A stretch of 64,000 nucleotides of DNA from JBBQWR01 sp038210495 (GTDB taxonomy: Bacteria; Planctomycetota; Planctomycetia; Pirellulales; DATAWG01), in assembly GCA_038210495.1 (NCBI GenBank), contig JBBQWR010000027.1, positions 5,813 through 69,812 on the forward strand, given 5' to 3'. Made by a program: the position numbers and the translations under genes. Below the pieces are notes generated by a model. The model did no database searches, was not told the origin of the DNA, and saw only the letters and a list, made by a program, of their open reading frames with translations. Shown one piece after another: positions 53,638-62,796 of the stretch. Position 1 is the stretch's first letter, and every line of letters begins with the position of its first letter.

Positions 53638-54148
53638 GAAGGGCTCCGCCACGAAGTGAGTCAGGTATGTTTTAGCAGAAAACGGAGCCGCAGTTCTCGA
53701 ATCGAGACGCCGAGGATCCAATTCTTCGGGCAATCTCGCGTTATTTCCGAACTGTCTTATAACGATACACTAATTTCACGCACATGTTTCAAATCGACCG
53801 GGTGAATACATGATACCGGCACTCGACAGTTAGCGATCAATATTTATTTAAACCCAAGAAATGACGGACATTGTGGCCGATAGTTCGTTCCAATTGAACG
53901 CGATCTCCGGTTGCGGCACGGCGGTTGCTTCTCCGTCGCAATCAACTTGTCATGGTGATTGCATTCAGCAATCGCGGCTCGCGATCTGCCGATTTCGTCG
54001 ATTTCAAAAGTGTGTGAACGCATTGCGCATCGCGTGGCAGTTGCGATCGCGAGAGCGAGATCGGCGACAAACGTAGACACAATAAGCATTACCGACGGCA
54101 GAAGATCGCTCAACGAGCTTTCTGTCAGATATAGATGTGTTGGCCCGC
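53638..54148. other. 510-bp non-coding gap
   Basis: No supportable gene here. The interval is AT-richer (notably 53760-53860) and lies just before the structured element at 54149-54247. Confidence 0.5.
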
Positions 54149-54247
54149 GGGGTCTCTGACGGCAATTTTGGCGGGATGGTAGCCTTGCCCCTGGCCATCC
54201 AGCAAAGCCAATGTGGAATTGGCACGTCAGGGACCCCGACTTTTTTT
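54149..54247 (+). ncRNA. Highly structured element with poly-T end (candidate small RNA or repeat)
   Basis: An outer stem GGGGTCTCTGACG (54149-54161) pairs with CGTCAGGGACCCC (54225-54237) with a single mismatch. Inside, TTGGCGGGATGG can pair with CCATCC and GCCAA, giving a branched stem with a bulge. The 3' side is followed by seven T residues (54241-54247), which is terminator-like on the plus strand. Both neighbouring genes are on the minus strand, so the T-run is in the wrong direction to terminate them. It could be the 3' end of a small RNA or a dispersed repeat. The antisense frame (54004-54282) is probably spurious. Confidence 0.5.
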
Positions 54248-54282
54248 ACCCCCGCCGCTGTTCTCGGCGGCCGGTTGCGCAT

Positions 54283-57200
54283 TTACTCGCGCTGATCGAG
54301 TCCAGGCAGTTGCTCTGCCTGAAATCCCGCGTCACGGCCGTCGCCGGCGGAATTGTGCGCCGGATTGGCCCCGCGCATCAGCCCGTAGTCGGCCGCCGTA
54401 TGCAGATGCGGCGCGCGATCGGAAGCAGGAAACTTTTTCCAGGCCACTTGATCGACCGACGGTTGAATCTCGCGCGGGCCCCAGAACGTCTGCCAGTCGC
54501 TGAGCGTCATTTCAATTGACGCATCGGTCCCCATCGGCCCAACGATCCGCCAAAGGGAGCCAAAACCCTCATAAAAATTCCGCTCACCATTCCAGGTAAC
54601 CTTCTTCCGCAGGTCCTCGGGATCGTCCATGCCGGATTGATCGATTAGCGGCAGGCCCGACTTGCAAATCAGAATACTGTCACTGACATTGAACTCGAGC
54701 GGCAGTTGAGCGGGCGCGTCCTGGCTGGCCGCCACTTGGCAAAACCCGCCGGGCACGAGCGCCGTAACGTGCTTAAGCGTAAGCTGACCCAGGCCCTGTG
54801 GCTTTGGCTGGCTCGGTCCGCCGCTGGCTGTGACGAATCGCTCGGTCGTGGCCAATAGCCCGTTTTCCCATGTGAGCTGCCAAGGCTGAGCGTCGCTGAC
54901 GCGGACGACAGTCGCCTCGCCGCGGAGGATGCAATTCTTGAGTTGCAATTGGGCGGCGGGGCGAGCCGGTGGCGGATCTTTCATCGGTATCAGGCCGGCG
55001 CCGGGAGTTCCTCGGACGTTGAATATCGCCACGTCCGGATGATAAGCGCCGCCGTTGTCCGAGGCGTTGCGAACTGTTACCGTGCAATTGTCCATCCGCA
55101 GCGATTCACCCGTCCGAACTTCGGCCAGCGACCAGCTATCCATTACGATTTTTCGCGGCACGTCGAACTGCAACTCGAGTCCGATGAGCGTCAGTTGATT
55201 TCCGGCAAGGGCGATCATGCTGCGCGATTGGGCCAAATCGCCCTCCGTCGGCTGAAAACTCACGTTCGGCGAGTAGCCTTCGCCGGCGCGAATCGTCAAT
55301 CGCGCGACGGTTGGATTGAGTGGCCGCTCTTCAAGTAGACCCGTGCGGCGGATTTCGATGACATCGCCGCTTTTCGCCGCTCGGCAGGCATCCGCGATTG
55401 ACGCATATTCATTCGGCGACTGATGCTCGCGACTTACGATGAGCAAGCCCCTGCGCTCGATCGATGGCCCGGCGAGGGAACTATCGCCATTTGTATTGCC
55501 CGCAGGCGCGACATTCGCTGAAGTCGCTTCGTTTGGACCTCTACCCGCCGCGGCCCAGGGAATGCGAAGCATCGTTTCGGCGCCAGAATCGCCACCCTTG
55601 CCAGTCAACAGAACTGATAGGCGATTTTGTAGTAGCGGCAACAGATTAGATGAGTGCCGCATGGCCAATTCTCCAATCCCGGCGGCCGGAAGCGGCATAA
55701 ACGATTTCCCCGAAGACTTTTCGGCGGAGGCCGAATCCAAATTTCGTTCGCCAGCGAGCGACTTTTCGCTGGACGCCGGCGATTTATCGTTTGTGCCACC
55801 CGCGGAGCTTTCCGTATCGCTCGACGCGGAGCCGCCGCGATTGGCAGGTATTGGCGGCGACGGCGCCTTTTTGCCGACGCCGTCGCTCGCGATCGGGGGA
55901 GCGGGCAAACTGCTTGAACCTTCCCTGACGGATGTCGTTTTCTTGGAATCCGCATTTACAGCCGCGCCTCGGTCGCGCGGATCGCGCGATTTCCGGTCGC
56001 GCGCGGGATCGGACGCTGGCGTCTTGCTCGTGGACGCCGTCGTGGCCAAATGATGAATGGGCGGCGGCGCCGAATCATCTCGCTGAAACCGACCGGCGAT
56101 CGCCAACCCGCACACGGCGAATAACAGAGCCGCCAGGGGCACAAGCCAGGCCAATTGCTTCGTCAGAATTTGCGGTTGCGCAACGATCGCCTTGCGAACT
56201 AAAGCCACGTTGATCGGCGGCGGCGACAAATTATATTTGTTTGCGACGGCCATGAGTTCGGCCATCAAATCCTCGGGATGTTGATACCGCTGCTGCGGCG
56301 CCTTCGCGAGCATTCGCCGCTGGATTCGCGAAATCTCCTCGGGCAACTCCGGGCGCAGGCTTCGAACGTCGGGCGGTTCGTCCGATTGATGTTGCAGCAG
56401 CTTCTGCAGAACGGTCCCTTCCGGAAACGGCGGCCGCCCGGTCAGCATGAAATACACCGTGCAGCCAAGCGAATAAATGTCGCTCCGCACGTCGGCGTTG
56501 CGCGGATCCCGGGCTTGCTCCGGCGAGATATAGTCGAATGTTCCTAGCGTCACGCCGCTGGCCGTGAGATCGTTCGCCGAGTGCTCGACCTGATGCAGCC
56601 GAGCCAGCCCCATGTCGACCAGCTTCGCCCGGCTGTCGGGCGTGATCAACACGTTCGAGGGCTTGATATCGCGGTGAACCACGTCTCGATTGGCGGCGTG
56701 AGCTAGCGCGTCCGAAATCTGCAGCGTGAAGCTGACCATCTTCTCCAGCGACAGCGGCCCTTGTTGCTCGACGAGATCGCGAAGATTGATGCCCTCGATG
56801 AACTCGAAAACGATGTAGTGCCAACCCTGGTCTTCACCGACGTAATGCACTCGGCCGATGTTGTCGTGATCCAACCGCGCGGACGATTGGGCTTCGTTCT
56901 TGAAGCGGCGGAGCGTCTCTTCGTCGTTCGATTGAACTTTGGACAGGACCTTGACGGCCACGGTGCGGTCGAGCATCGTGTCGAGCGCGCGAAAGACGGC
57001 GCCCATCCCGCCGCCACCGACAAATTCCTGCAAGTGGTAATGCCCGAGTTGCGTGCCCAGCAGTACTTTGCCCATTTCGGCGGGCGGCAGATGAGCTTGC
57101 GAGCGCGGCGCCGCTATCGGCAGGTCCTTGGAAATGATCGTCTGTTGTGTATCCAGATTTGGCGATGCATCGACTACGCTGATCGACGCGGCCATTCGGA

Positions 57201-57381
57201 ATGAAGACGAACTGGTCGTTTGGCCCGCGTTGACAGCCGGATGCTGGGCTCGTTCGACGGTCGCATCGGCCCTGATCGGGGTTGTCGGGTCGGCGCCCTG
57301 CGTTACTACTCTCTCCACCTCCGCCGGTCTGGCGCCGGCAACGGCGGGCGTTCGCGTCTTGCTAGTGTTGCCGGTCGCCAT
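54283..57381 (-). CDS. Membrane Ser/Thr protein kinase with beta-helix-like extracellular region
   Basis: A 1032-aa protein. The kinase domain (about 110-380) has the glycine loop VGGGGMGAVF, the invariant Lys in AVKVLSKV, the catalytic loop VHRDIKPSNVLI and the activation segment start LVDMGLARL, which carries DMG rather than DFG. An APE-type motif reads YISPEQARD. One span at about 410-430 (LAWLVPLAALLFAVCGLAIA) is followed by a low-complexity Ser/Pro linker, then a region (about 660-1020) with many short beta strands (AARLTIRAGEGYSPNVS, QLQLKNCILRGEATVVR) like a pectate-lyase-type beta-helix. ATG 57381 is chosen; the frame is open to 57537. It probably senses an envelope signal. Confidence 0.87.
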   Translation of the reverse strand: MATGNTSKTRTPAVAGARPAEVERVVTQGADPTTPIRADATVERAQHPAVNAGQTTSSSSFRMAASISVVDASPNLDTQQTIISKDLPIAAPRSQAHLPPAEMGKVLLGTQLGHYHLQEFVGGGGMGAVFRALDTMLDRTVAVKVLSKVQSNDEETLRRFKNEAQSSARLDHDNIGRVHYVGEDQGWHYIVFEFIEGINLRDLVEQQGPLSLEKMVSFTLQISDALAHAANRDVVHRDIKPSNVLITPDSRAKLVDMGLARLHQVEHSANDLTASGVTLGTFDYISPEQARDPRNADVRSDIYSLGCTVYFMLTGRPPFPEGTVLQKLLQHQSDEPPDVRSLRPELPEEISRIQRRMLAKAPQQRYQHPEDLMAELMAVANKYNLSPPPINVALVRKAIVAQPQILTKQLAWLVPLAALLFAVCGLAIAGRFQRDDSAPPPIHHLATTASTSKTPASDPARDRKSRDPRDRGAAVNADSKKTTSVREGSSSLPAPPIASDGVGKKAPSPPIPANRGGSASSDTESSAGGTNDKSPASSEKSLAGERNLDSASAEKSSGKSFMPLPAAGIGELAMRHSSNLLPLLQNRLSVLLTGKGGDSGAETMLRIPWAAAGRGPNEATSANVAPAGNTNGDSSLAGPSIERRGLLIVSREHQSPNEYASIADACRAAKSGDVIEIRRTGLLEERPLNPTVARLTIRAGEGYSPNVSFQPTEGDLAQSRSMIALAGNQLTLIGLELQFDVPRKIVMDSWSLAEVRTGESLRMDNCTVTVRNASDNGGAYHPDVAIFNVRGTPGAGLIPMKDPPPARPAAQLQLKNCILRGEATVVRVSDAQPWQLTWENGLLATTERFVTASGGPSQPKPQGLGQLTLKHVTALVPGGFCQVAASQDAPAQLPLEFNVSDSILICKSGLPLIDQSGMDDPEDLRKKVTWNGERNFYEGFGSLWRIVGPMGTDASIEMTLSDWQTFWGPREIQPSVDQVAWKKFPASDRAPHLHTAADYGLMRGANPAHNSAGDGRDAGFQAEQLPGLDQRE

Positions 57382-57586
57382 GAGGTTCTCGCAAATTCGC
57401 TTTCGGGCGCAGGATCGCTTGGAACTGCGATCGCTCTTATTTCCGCACCGGACCGACAGGTTACTACCCGAGCCACTCTGACAGTCGGCGTATCGTTGCT
57501 TGTGAGCGCCGCAGGATTGTTGCGTCAGCCAGGGCAAACTCTATACCGCTGACCAAGATCGCCGGACGAACGTCCAAATTGAAAAG

Positions 57587-57607
57587 GTCGCGAGTGCCGC
57601 TCGCGAC
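57587..57607. terminator. GTCGCGAG-N5-CTCGCGAC hairpin
   Basis: A perfect 8-bp stem with a 5-base loop in the gap between the kinase and flavin reductase genes. No strong T-run follows, so terminator activity is only a possibility. Confidence 0.4.
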
Positions 57608-57673
57608 GAACTGCGCCTCTCACTCAATTCTAGTTGGAGATTCAAAATCGTGTCAATAAAATAAACCGTATCC

Positions 57674-58273
57674 TCACAATGAGTTAGGGTCTGGAATTTC
57701 GCTTACTGACGAAATTTTTTTGCGCCATGCGGCGGCCGCGTGCCGTTGGATCGCCACGTCCGTTTGCCGGTGAGCTTTTAGCATTTCCAACTGCTCGGGA
57801 GTGGCTGCTGCTAGCAATTCCTGTTCGCTCAGCGGAGCCTCATCGGAGGCCTCGGCCGCGGCCGCTAGCACATCGGCCCAATAATAGACGCGATCGCCCG
57901 TGTCGAAAGTTCCCACGACCCGGCAGTCCATCCAAGCTAAGCATTCCTGCAGGATTGGCGATCCACCGAGCTCCGAGCGGTGCGGTAACGCTGCTAGCTT
58001 GTCGCGATCGCGGCCAGATCCCAGCCCGAACTGCCAAGCGACTGCAAGTTGATTGCTGCGCAAAAGATGCAGTCCGAAGCCCCCGCCGGCATCGATCAGC
58101 TCTGCGGTAAAGTGGTTGCGGCCGATCCCCGCTAATACGACGGGCCTGCTCTCGTCAATCGATGCTTGCATCACGAAGGTCGCCAGCAAGCCGCCGCGCC
58201 GTCCGTTGCTGGCAGCCGTCACGATCCAAACCGGTCGGTTGATGAACCGAAAAATATCTGTTGCTACTGCCAT
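57674..58273 (-). CDS. Flavin reductase family protein
   Basis: A 199-aa protein of the flavin reductase/FMN-binding split-barrel family: RPVWIVTAASNGRRGGLLAT, FVMQASIDESRPVVLAGIGR, GFGLHLLRSNQLAVAWQFGL. The core of about 160 residues is followed by a C-terminal extension. Such proteins reduce flavin with NAD(P)H for a partner oxygenase or act as FMN-binding oxidoreductases; the partner is not apparent. No clear RBS. It is divergently arranged from the RHH gene, with a 340-bp gap that shows no gene but several small hairpins (for example GCCTA-GTAAA-TAGGC at 58407-58421). Confidence 0.85.
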   Translation of the reverse strand: MAVATDIFRFINRPVWIVTAASNGRRGGLLATFVMQASIDESRPVVLAGIGRNHFTAELIDAGGGFGLHLLRSNQLAVAWQFGLGSGRDRDKLAALPHRSELGGSPILQECLAWMDCRVVGTFDTGDRVYYWADVLAAAAEASDEAPLSEQELLAAATPEQLEMLKAHRQTDVAIQRHAAAAWRKKISSVSEIPDPNSL

Positions 58274-58612
58274 CAGCTATCGCCCCCTGCCCGTTGTAAC
58301 GCTAGCGGCGCCGGTGCCTCACCGAACATCCCAGAGTCGCCAAATTCAAGTATTATCGGTCGCCTCGAACTAGACACTTTGGTAAATGTGAAAAATCGCA
58401 CCTGCCTAGTAAATAGGCAACCGGGCCGTTGCATCGAATGAAGCACCCTTGCCTGGATTTTAGGCAGGTAATTTGCAATCGTCGTAAGTGATAGCAGTGC
58501 AATGACATCGGACTCGCGCTTGACCGACTCCAGAAAGTTCGGCAAGTCCGGAAAGTTTTTCGGACAACCCACAATGGAGTGAACCATGCATTCGTTTCAA
58601 GGAGCCGAGACA

Positions 58613-59008
58613 ATGGAAAAGTTGCAAGCGATTCGTGACCGGGCCAATCAACTGTTCGACGAGCAGTCCGATTGGGCCGTATTCTTTCGCGAGGTCCTGG
58701 GCGTTGCCGGTATCGTCCACCAACTGTATCCCGACGCCGATTCGCTAGCACAATTCGAGCAGACGCCCGAATACATGGAACTGCAGCAAATGCTCGCCAA
58801 GCTGCGAGACCGCAACGGCCCTCGCGCCCCCCTCCAGGAGGTCACCCGGGTCATCACCGTTCGGCTCCCCAAGAGTCTTCACGAGTCGCTTAAAGTCGAA
58901 GCCCATTCCCGCCATACCAGCATGAACCAGCTTTGTATTTCCAAGCTGTTGCAGGCGGTCGACGAAGAGTCGGAATTGACGGTCGAGGAAGAACAAGCGA
59001 CCGCGTAA
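58613..59008 (+). CDS. Ribbon-helix-helix (HicB-type) protein
   Basis: A 131-aa protein. The first ~80 residues (AIRDRANQLFDEQSDWAVFF) are a helical domain with no match I can name. The last ~45 residues (VITVRLPKSLHESLKVEAHS, then HTSMNQLCISKLLQAVDE) form a ribbon-helix-helix DNA-binding domain of the HicB/Arc type. ATG 58613 is chosen because AAGGAG lies eight bases before it; an alternative start at 58586 exists. No toxin gene is adjacent, so it may be a stand-alone regulator or a small conserved family. Genomic neighbour: rnpB, with a hairpin-rich gap between. Confidence 0.75.
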   Translation: MEKLQAIRDRANQLFDEQSDWAVFFREVLGVAGIVHQLYPDADSLAQFEQTPEYMELQQMLAKLRDRNGPRAPLQEVTRVITVRLPKSLHESLKVEAHSRHTSMNQLCISKLLQAVDEESELTVEEEQATA

Positions 59009-59020
59009 AGTTATCTGAAG

Positions 59021-59149
59021 TCGGGGAACGGGCTAGGGGTCGGGGAAGGGGCTAGGGGTGGTGGGACTAGGGTGTGTTGGCGGCTTCGCCGCCGCTGTCT
59101 TCCCTGGCCATCAGCCCCACCACCTCCACCACCCCTAGTCCCTCTTCCC
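59021..59149. repeat. Direct and inverted repeats between the RHH gene and rnpB
   Basis: A 19-base direct repeat (59021-59039 and 59040-59058, 18 of 19 matching) is followed by an inverted repeat pairing 59042-59066 with 59125-59149. Between them is the perfect hairpin GGCGGC-TTC-GCCGCC (59079-59093). The structure lies between converging transcripts and could act as a bidirectional terminator. Confidence 0.7.
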
Positions 59150-59170
59150 GGCGCCAGCACTAAGAAAAAA

Positions 59171-59592
59171 TCGACAGCGGGCCTATAAGCCGGGTTTTGT
59201 CCGCGGTAGGCATGAATGCCTGCCGGGGATGGCCATTTCTCTAGGGCGCCGATTGCTCGGCGTCTCGAGCAGCCTACCCGAAAGTCGTACCGGACCGGAT
59301 CGATCCGCCCGCCGATGGCTCGCGCCGCCGGCGGATGCTCTCTGTTTGGCCTTGCTCCAGGTGGGGTTTACATAGCCAGTCCGGTCACCCGGCCTGCTGG
59401 TGAGCTCTTACCTCACCGTTTCACCCTTACCCAACGACCGGGAGAATCCGATCGGGGCGGTTTGCTTTCTGTTGCACTTTCCCTAGCCTCGCGGCCGGTG
59501 GGCGTTACCCACCACCTTATCCTGCGGAGCCCGGACTTTCCTCCCGCCGCTTGCCCGAAAGCTCGCGACCGGCGGCCACCCGGCCCGCTGTC
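59171..59592 (-). ncRNA. rnpB: RNase P RNA, bacterial type A
   Basis: Read on the minus strand, the sequence contains the conserved blocks of bacterial type A RNase P RNA: GAGGAAAGTCCGGGCTCC early, GTGCAACAGAAAGCAAACCG, GGGTAAGGGTGAAACGG and AACCCGGCTTATAGGCC at the end. The two ends pair as P1 (CAGCGGGCC with GGCCCGCTG). About 420 nt, a normal size. The catalytic RNA processes tRNA 5' ends with RnpA. A run of T follows at 59164-59170 on the minus strand, like a terminator. The gene is 163 bp after the RHH gene stop, on the opposite strand. Confidence 0.95.
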
Positions 59593-59817
59593 GATACCGG
59601 TCAACGTACGCCGGGAAGCGGCGGCTTGCAAGCGTCGGAATATACTTGCCGCAAAGCGTTGGGGCCCCCGGCGCGCCGGGCGCCCGGGGCTAGAGGCGCT
59701 TCGCCGATGCCCCGGAGCGCGCCGATCGATACAGATTCTGCGCCTTGCTGGCCACTTGCCGTGATTGTCAAATAGGCGATTTCCTAAACCGACTTCCTCG
59801 CAACAAGGTGACTCATT

Positions 59818-60546
59818 ATGAAGCTAACAGGAAAAACGGCGATCATTACCGGCGGAGGCACGGGTATCGGCAAAGCCATCGCCCACGCTTTAGCGGCCGA
59901 AGGCGCCAAGGTCGCCATCGCTGGCCGGCGCGCGGACAAGCTCCGCATCGCCGCCGAGGCCAACAATTTAATCCAGTTGCTTCACCACGAAGTCGACGTC
60001 ACCGACCGCTCCAGCGTGGCCCGCCTATTTCAATGGGCCGCCGAGTCACTTGGGCCCATTGATATCCTGGTCAACGGCGCCGGCGCCAACATTGTCGATC
60101 GCACGCTAGCCGATACGACCCCCGAGGCTTGGGACCAGTTGATGGCGATCAACGCCACCGGCGCGTTCAATTGCCTCTCCGCCGTCCTCCCGCAAATGCG
60201 CGAGCGGAAAGACGGACTGATCGTCAACATCTCGTCGGTCGCCGGTAAGCGAACCCTCAAACTCGCCGGCCTGGCCTATTGCGCCTCGAAATTCGCAATG
60301 ACGGCCCTCGGCACGTTCGCGTCGCTCGAACTGGGACCGCTCGGCATTCGCGTCACGAACATTTACCCCGGCGAAGTCGACACGCCGATCTTAGAAAACC
60401 GCCCCACGCCCATCACGCCCGAGCACCGCGCGCGGATCCTTCAACCCGAAGACGTCGCCGCCGCAGTCGTGATGATCGCCTGCTTACCGTCGCGGGCGAA
60501 CGTGTCGGAGTTCGTCATCAAACCGACGACGCAGGATTTTGCGTAG
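59818..60546 (+). CDS. Short-chain dehydrogenase/reductase (SDR)
   Basis: A 242-aa classical SDR. The cofactor loop is TGGGTGIG (11-18), the NNAG-equivalent is NGAG (86-89), the catalytic Tyr154 and Lys158 lie in YCASK, and Ser140 lies in NISSVAG. The N-terminus MKLTGKTAIITGGGTGIGKA is standard, and there is a G-R-R after strand 2 (VAIAGRRADK), which suggests NADP preference. The substrate is unknown. AAGGTG precedes ATG 59818. A vestigial copy of its last codons occurs at 63190-63228. Confidence 0.93.
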   Translation: MKLTGKTAIITGGGTGIGKAIAHALAAEGAKVAIAGRRADKLRIAAEANNLIQLLHHEVDVTDRSSVARLFQWAAESLGPIDILVNGAGANIVDRTLADTTPEAWDQLMAINATGAFNCLSAVLPQMRERKDGLIVNISSVAGKRTLKLAGLAYCASKFAMTALGTFASLELGPLGIRVTNIYPGEVDTPILENRPTPITPEHRARILQPEDVAAAVVMIACLPSRANVSEFVIKPTTQDFA

Positions 60547-60930
60547 TGCATTTTCACGGATCAGGAATTGGTTGTGCAGAACTTCTGCTCGTCGACGAAC
60601 TTAATCCCATCCTGGCCCCCTTCTCCCCGGAGGACCGGGGGCGAGGGGAGCCAAAAAATCGGCATATCGACGGACCCAACGCGATTTTCGCGACTACCGC
60701 AGTCGAAGCCATCGCTAATAGATCGTTATCGGCGGTCTTCGGCCAAATGGCCTCGACCACTGGCGCTGCCTTCGGGCGCGGCTTTTCGAGCGGTGTATCC
60801 CAATCCTGGAGTGATGTTCAATTCCGCTATCCTCGATCCTGATTTGGCGTTCAGCCCGAATCGGAATAGTCCAAAAAATGCGGAGTTTATGGCGGAAATA
60901 AATGCTTCCAGAAAAGCCCAGCGATCCAAA
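60547..60930. other. Non-coding gap with a GC-rich inverted repeat
   Basis: No supportable gene. Contains TTCTCCCCGG facing CGGGGGCGAGGGGAG near 60623-60651, which is another planctomycete-like intergenic palindrome, and AT-richer sequence towards 60930. Confidence 0.5.
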
Positions 60931-62796
60931 TCAGCCCTTTAGTCGCTGGATATAAGCACTGGCAATGTCGAATCGGCGGATCATTCCCAGCAAATGCCGC
61001 TCAGCCAGATCGTCGACGACTGGCAGAACGAGTAGATCGTTCTCGACAAACAGTTCTTGAGCTTTGTCCAGCGAGTCATCGGGCGTTAACGGCTGGATGT
61101 CCGTCCGCATGAGATCCTCGGCCAGGATGGCCGAAGCAACGTCCCTAAGTTGCGAGGCGAAATAAAGCTCTTCCAAATTGATGACACCGAGCAAGCGATT
61201 GTCGGCGTCCACTACGGGCGCAACCGAATACGCGGTCCCGTCGAGTTTCCGGAGCATCAAGGCGAGCGAATCACCCAATTTCAAGACCAGCGGTTTACCG
61301 AGCTTCTCGGTCAACTGTCCGACTAATACGCCGGACAGCAGGTCGCGCACGTAGCTTCCTTGATGAGCCGGCGATCGCGACCGCGATTCGACTTGTGCGG
61401 TGTAAATGGATTGCTCATCCGAGAGGATAAACGCGAGCATGCAGACCCATAACGCCGGCAGAAGAAGCAGATAGCCGCCAGTCATTTCGCTGACGATAAT
61501 GATCGTCGAAAACGGTGTCTTGGCCGCGGCGGCGAAGAAGCCCGCCATCCCAACGACGACGAAACTCGCGGGATCGATCTGCAAGCCTGGCCACCAATGA
61601 CTCATCACGATTCCCAACGCGCCCCCTCCGCAGCCGCCAATCACCATCGATGGCCCGAAGACGCCGCCGGAGCCTCCGCTGCCGATCGTGAGGCTGGTGG
61701 TCAGGATCTTGCCCAGCGAAATCGCCAGCAGGACGCCGGCGGTGAGAAGGCTGGAACCATTGAAGGCCTCTTGCAGGCTGCCGTAGCCGAATGACAGTAC
61801 CGCCAAAACCCGCTGGTTCTCGCCGAACGCATAGTACAAAGCCAGCCCGACCGCTCCCGTCAGCAGAGCGCCGACCGCCGGTTTGATATGCGGCGGCACG
61901 CGCCAGCGATGAAACAAATGCGTGATGCCGTAAAACGACCGCGTGTAAATCATCGCTAGCACGACCATCCACAGGGCCAATAATGCGTACGGCCCCAACT
62001 GCCACGGATTTTGGAAGGTCAGCGTCGGTATCTCGAAAAGAGATTTCCAGCCGGCGTATGCGCTGTAGATGCAATAAGAGACCACGCAGGCCATGCCGGC
62101 GGGAATGATCACTTCCGGCTCGAATTCCGGCGACCAATAAAGTACCTCGGAGGCAAATAGGGCTCCGGCCAGCGGCGCTCGAAAAATCGCCGAAATCCCG
62201 GCGCCCATCCCCGCCGCCATGAGCACGCGACGTTCAGCCGGTCGGAAGCGGAGAATGTTTGACATCAACGAGCCAAACCCAGCCCCGATCTGAGCGATCG
62301 GACCTTCACGGCCGCCGGAGCCGCCGCTGCCGATGGTCAGGGCGCTGGAGATAATCTTGACGATCGGTACCCGCGGTCGGATCAGACCCTGCTGCCGATG
62401 ATAGGCGTTGATCACGGCATCGGTGCCATGGCCTTCGGCCTCGGGGGCGAACGTGTAAACGATAAATCCGCTCAGCAGGCCGCCGATCGTTGGTATCACT
62501 AGAAGCAACCACGGCCGAAAAACAGGCGAGGCCGGAGGGAGCCATTTCAGATCGGCTTCGCCCGTCGGATGAATCGCCGGATCGTAGCCGACGACCACGG
62601 CCATCGCGCAATGCTCCATGGCCCGGGTCGCGATATAGAATCCGATCGCGCCGATGCCTGCAACCACGCCAACCACAATGGCCGAGCCCATCAATCGAAC
62701 CTGCGACGGCCATCGACGTCGACCCAATCGCAGAAATTCCGGAAACCAAGAGAGCGGGTTGTGAGTCGGTCGCGCGTTGCCGTTTGGACCATCCAT
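60931..62796 (-). CDS. ClC-type chloride channel/antiporter with C-terminal CBS pair
   Basis: A 621-aa membrane protein with about 10-12 spans. The chloride-pathway motifs are GSGGSGGREGPIAQIG (gating Glu in GREGP, near 155) and GSGGSGGVFGPSMVIGG later on. The last ~140 residues are two CBS domains (LRDLAEDLMRTDIQPLTPDD-type, then LLGMIRRFDIASAYIQRL). The gating Glu indicates a proton-coupled or gated transporter. Start is ATG 62796. Divergent from the VOC gene. Confidence 0.95.
   Translation of the reverse strand: MDGPNGNARPTHNPLSWFPEFLRLGRRRWPSQVRLMGSAIVVGVVAGIGAIGFYIATRAMEHCAMAVVVGYDPAIHPTGEADLKWLPPASPVFRPWLLLVIPTIGGLLSGFIVYTFAPEAEGHGTDAVINAYHRQQGLIRPRVPIVKIISSALTIGSGGSGGREGPIAQIGAGFGSLMSNILRFRPAERRVLMAAGMGAGISAIFRAPLAGALFASEVLYWSPEFEPEVIIPAGMACVVSYCIYSAYAGWKSLFEIPTLTFQNPWQLGPYALLALWMVVLAMIYTRSFYGITHLFHRWRVPPHIKPAVGALLTGAVGLALYYAFGENQRVLAVLSFGYGSLQEAFNGSSLLTAGVLLAISLGKILTTSLTIGSGGSGGVFGPSMVIGGCGGGALGIVMSHWWPGLQIDPASFVVVGMAGFFAAAAKTPFSTIIIVSEMTGGYLLLLPALWVCMLAFILSDEQSIYTAQVESRSRSPAHQGSYVRDLLSGVLVGQLTEKLGKPLVLKLGDSLALMLRKLDGTAYSVAPVVDADNRLLGVINLEELYFASQLRDVASAILAEDLMRTDIQPLTPDDSLDKAQELFVENDLLVLPVVDDLAERHLLGMIRRFDIASAYIQRLKG

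Noticed and set aside
54004..54282. 92-residue minus-strand frame over the structured element
   Set aside because: The frame simply runs through the stem-loop sequence and shows no domain; the structure is the better explanation.
60568..60942. 124-residue plus-strand frame after the SDR gene
   Set aside because: It runs through an intergenic palindrome and overlaps the ClC gene end; no start signal or domain.
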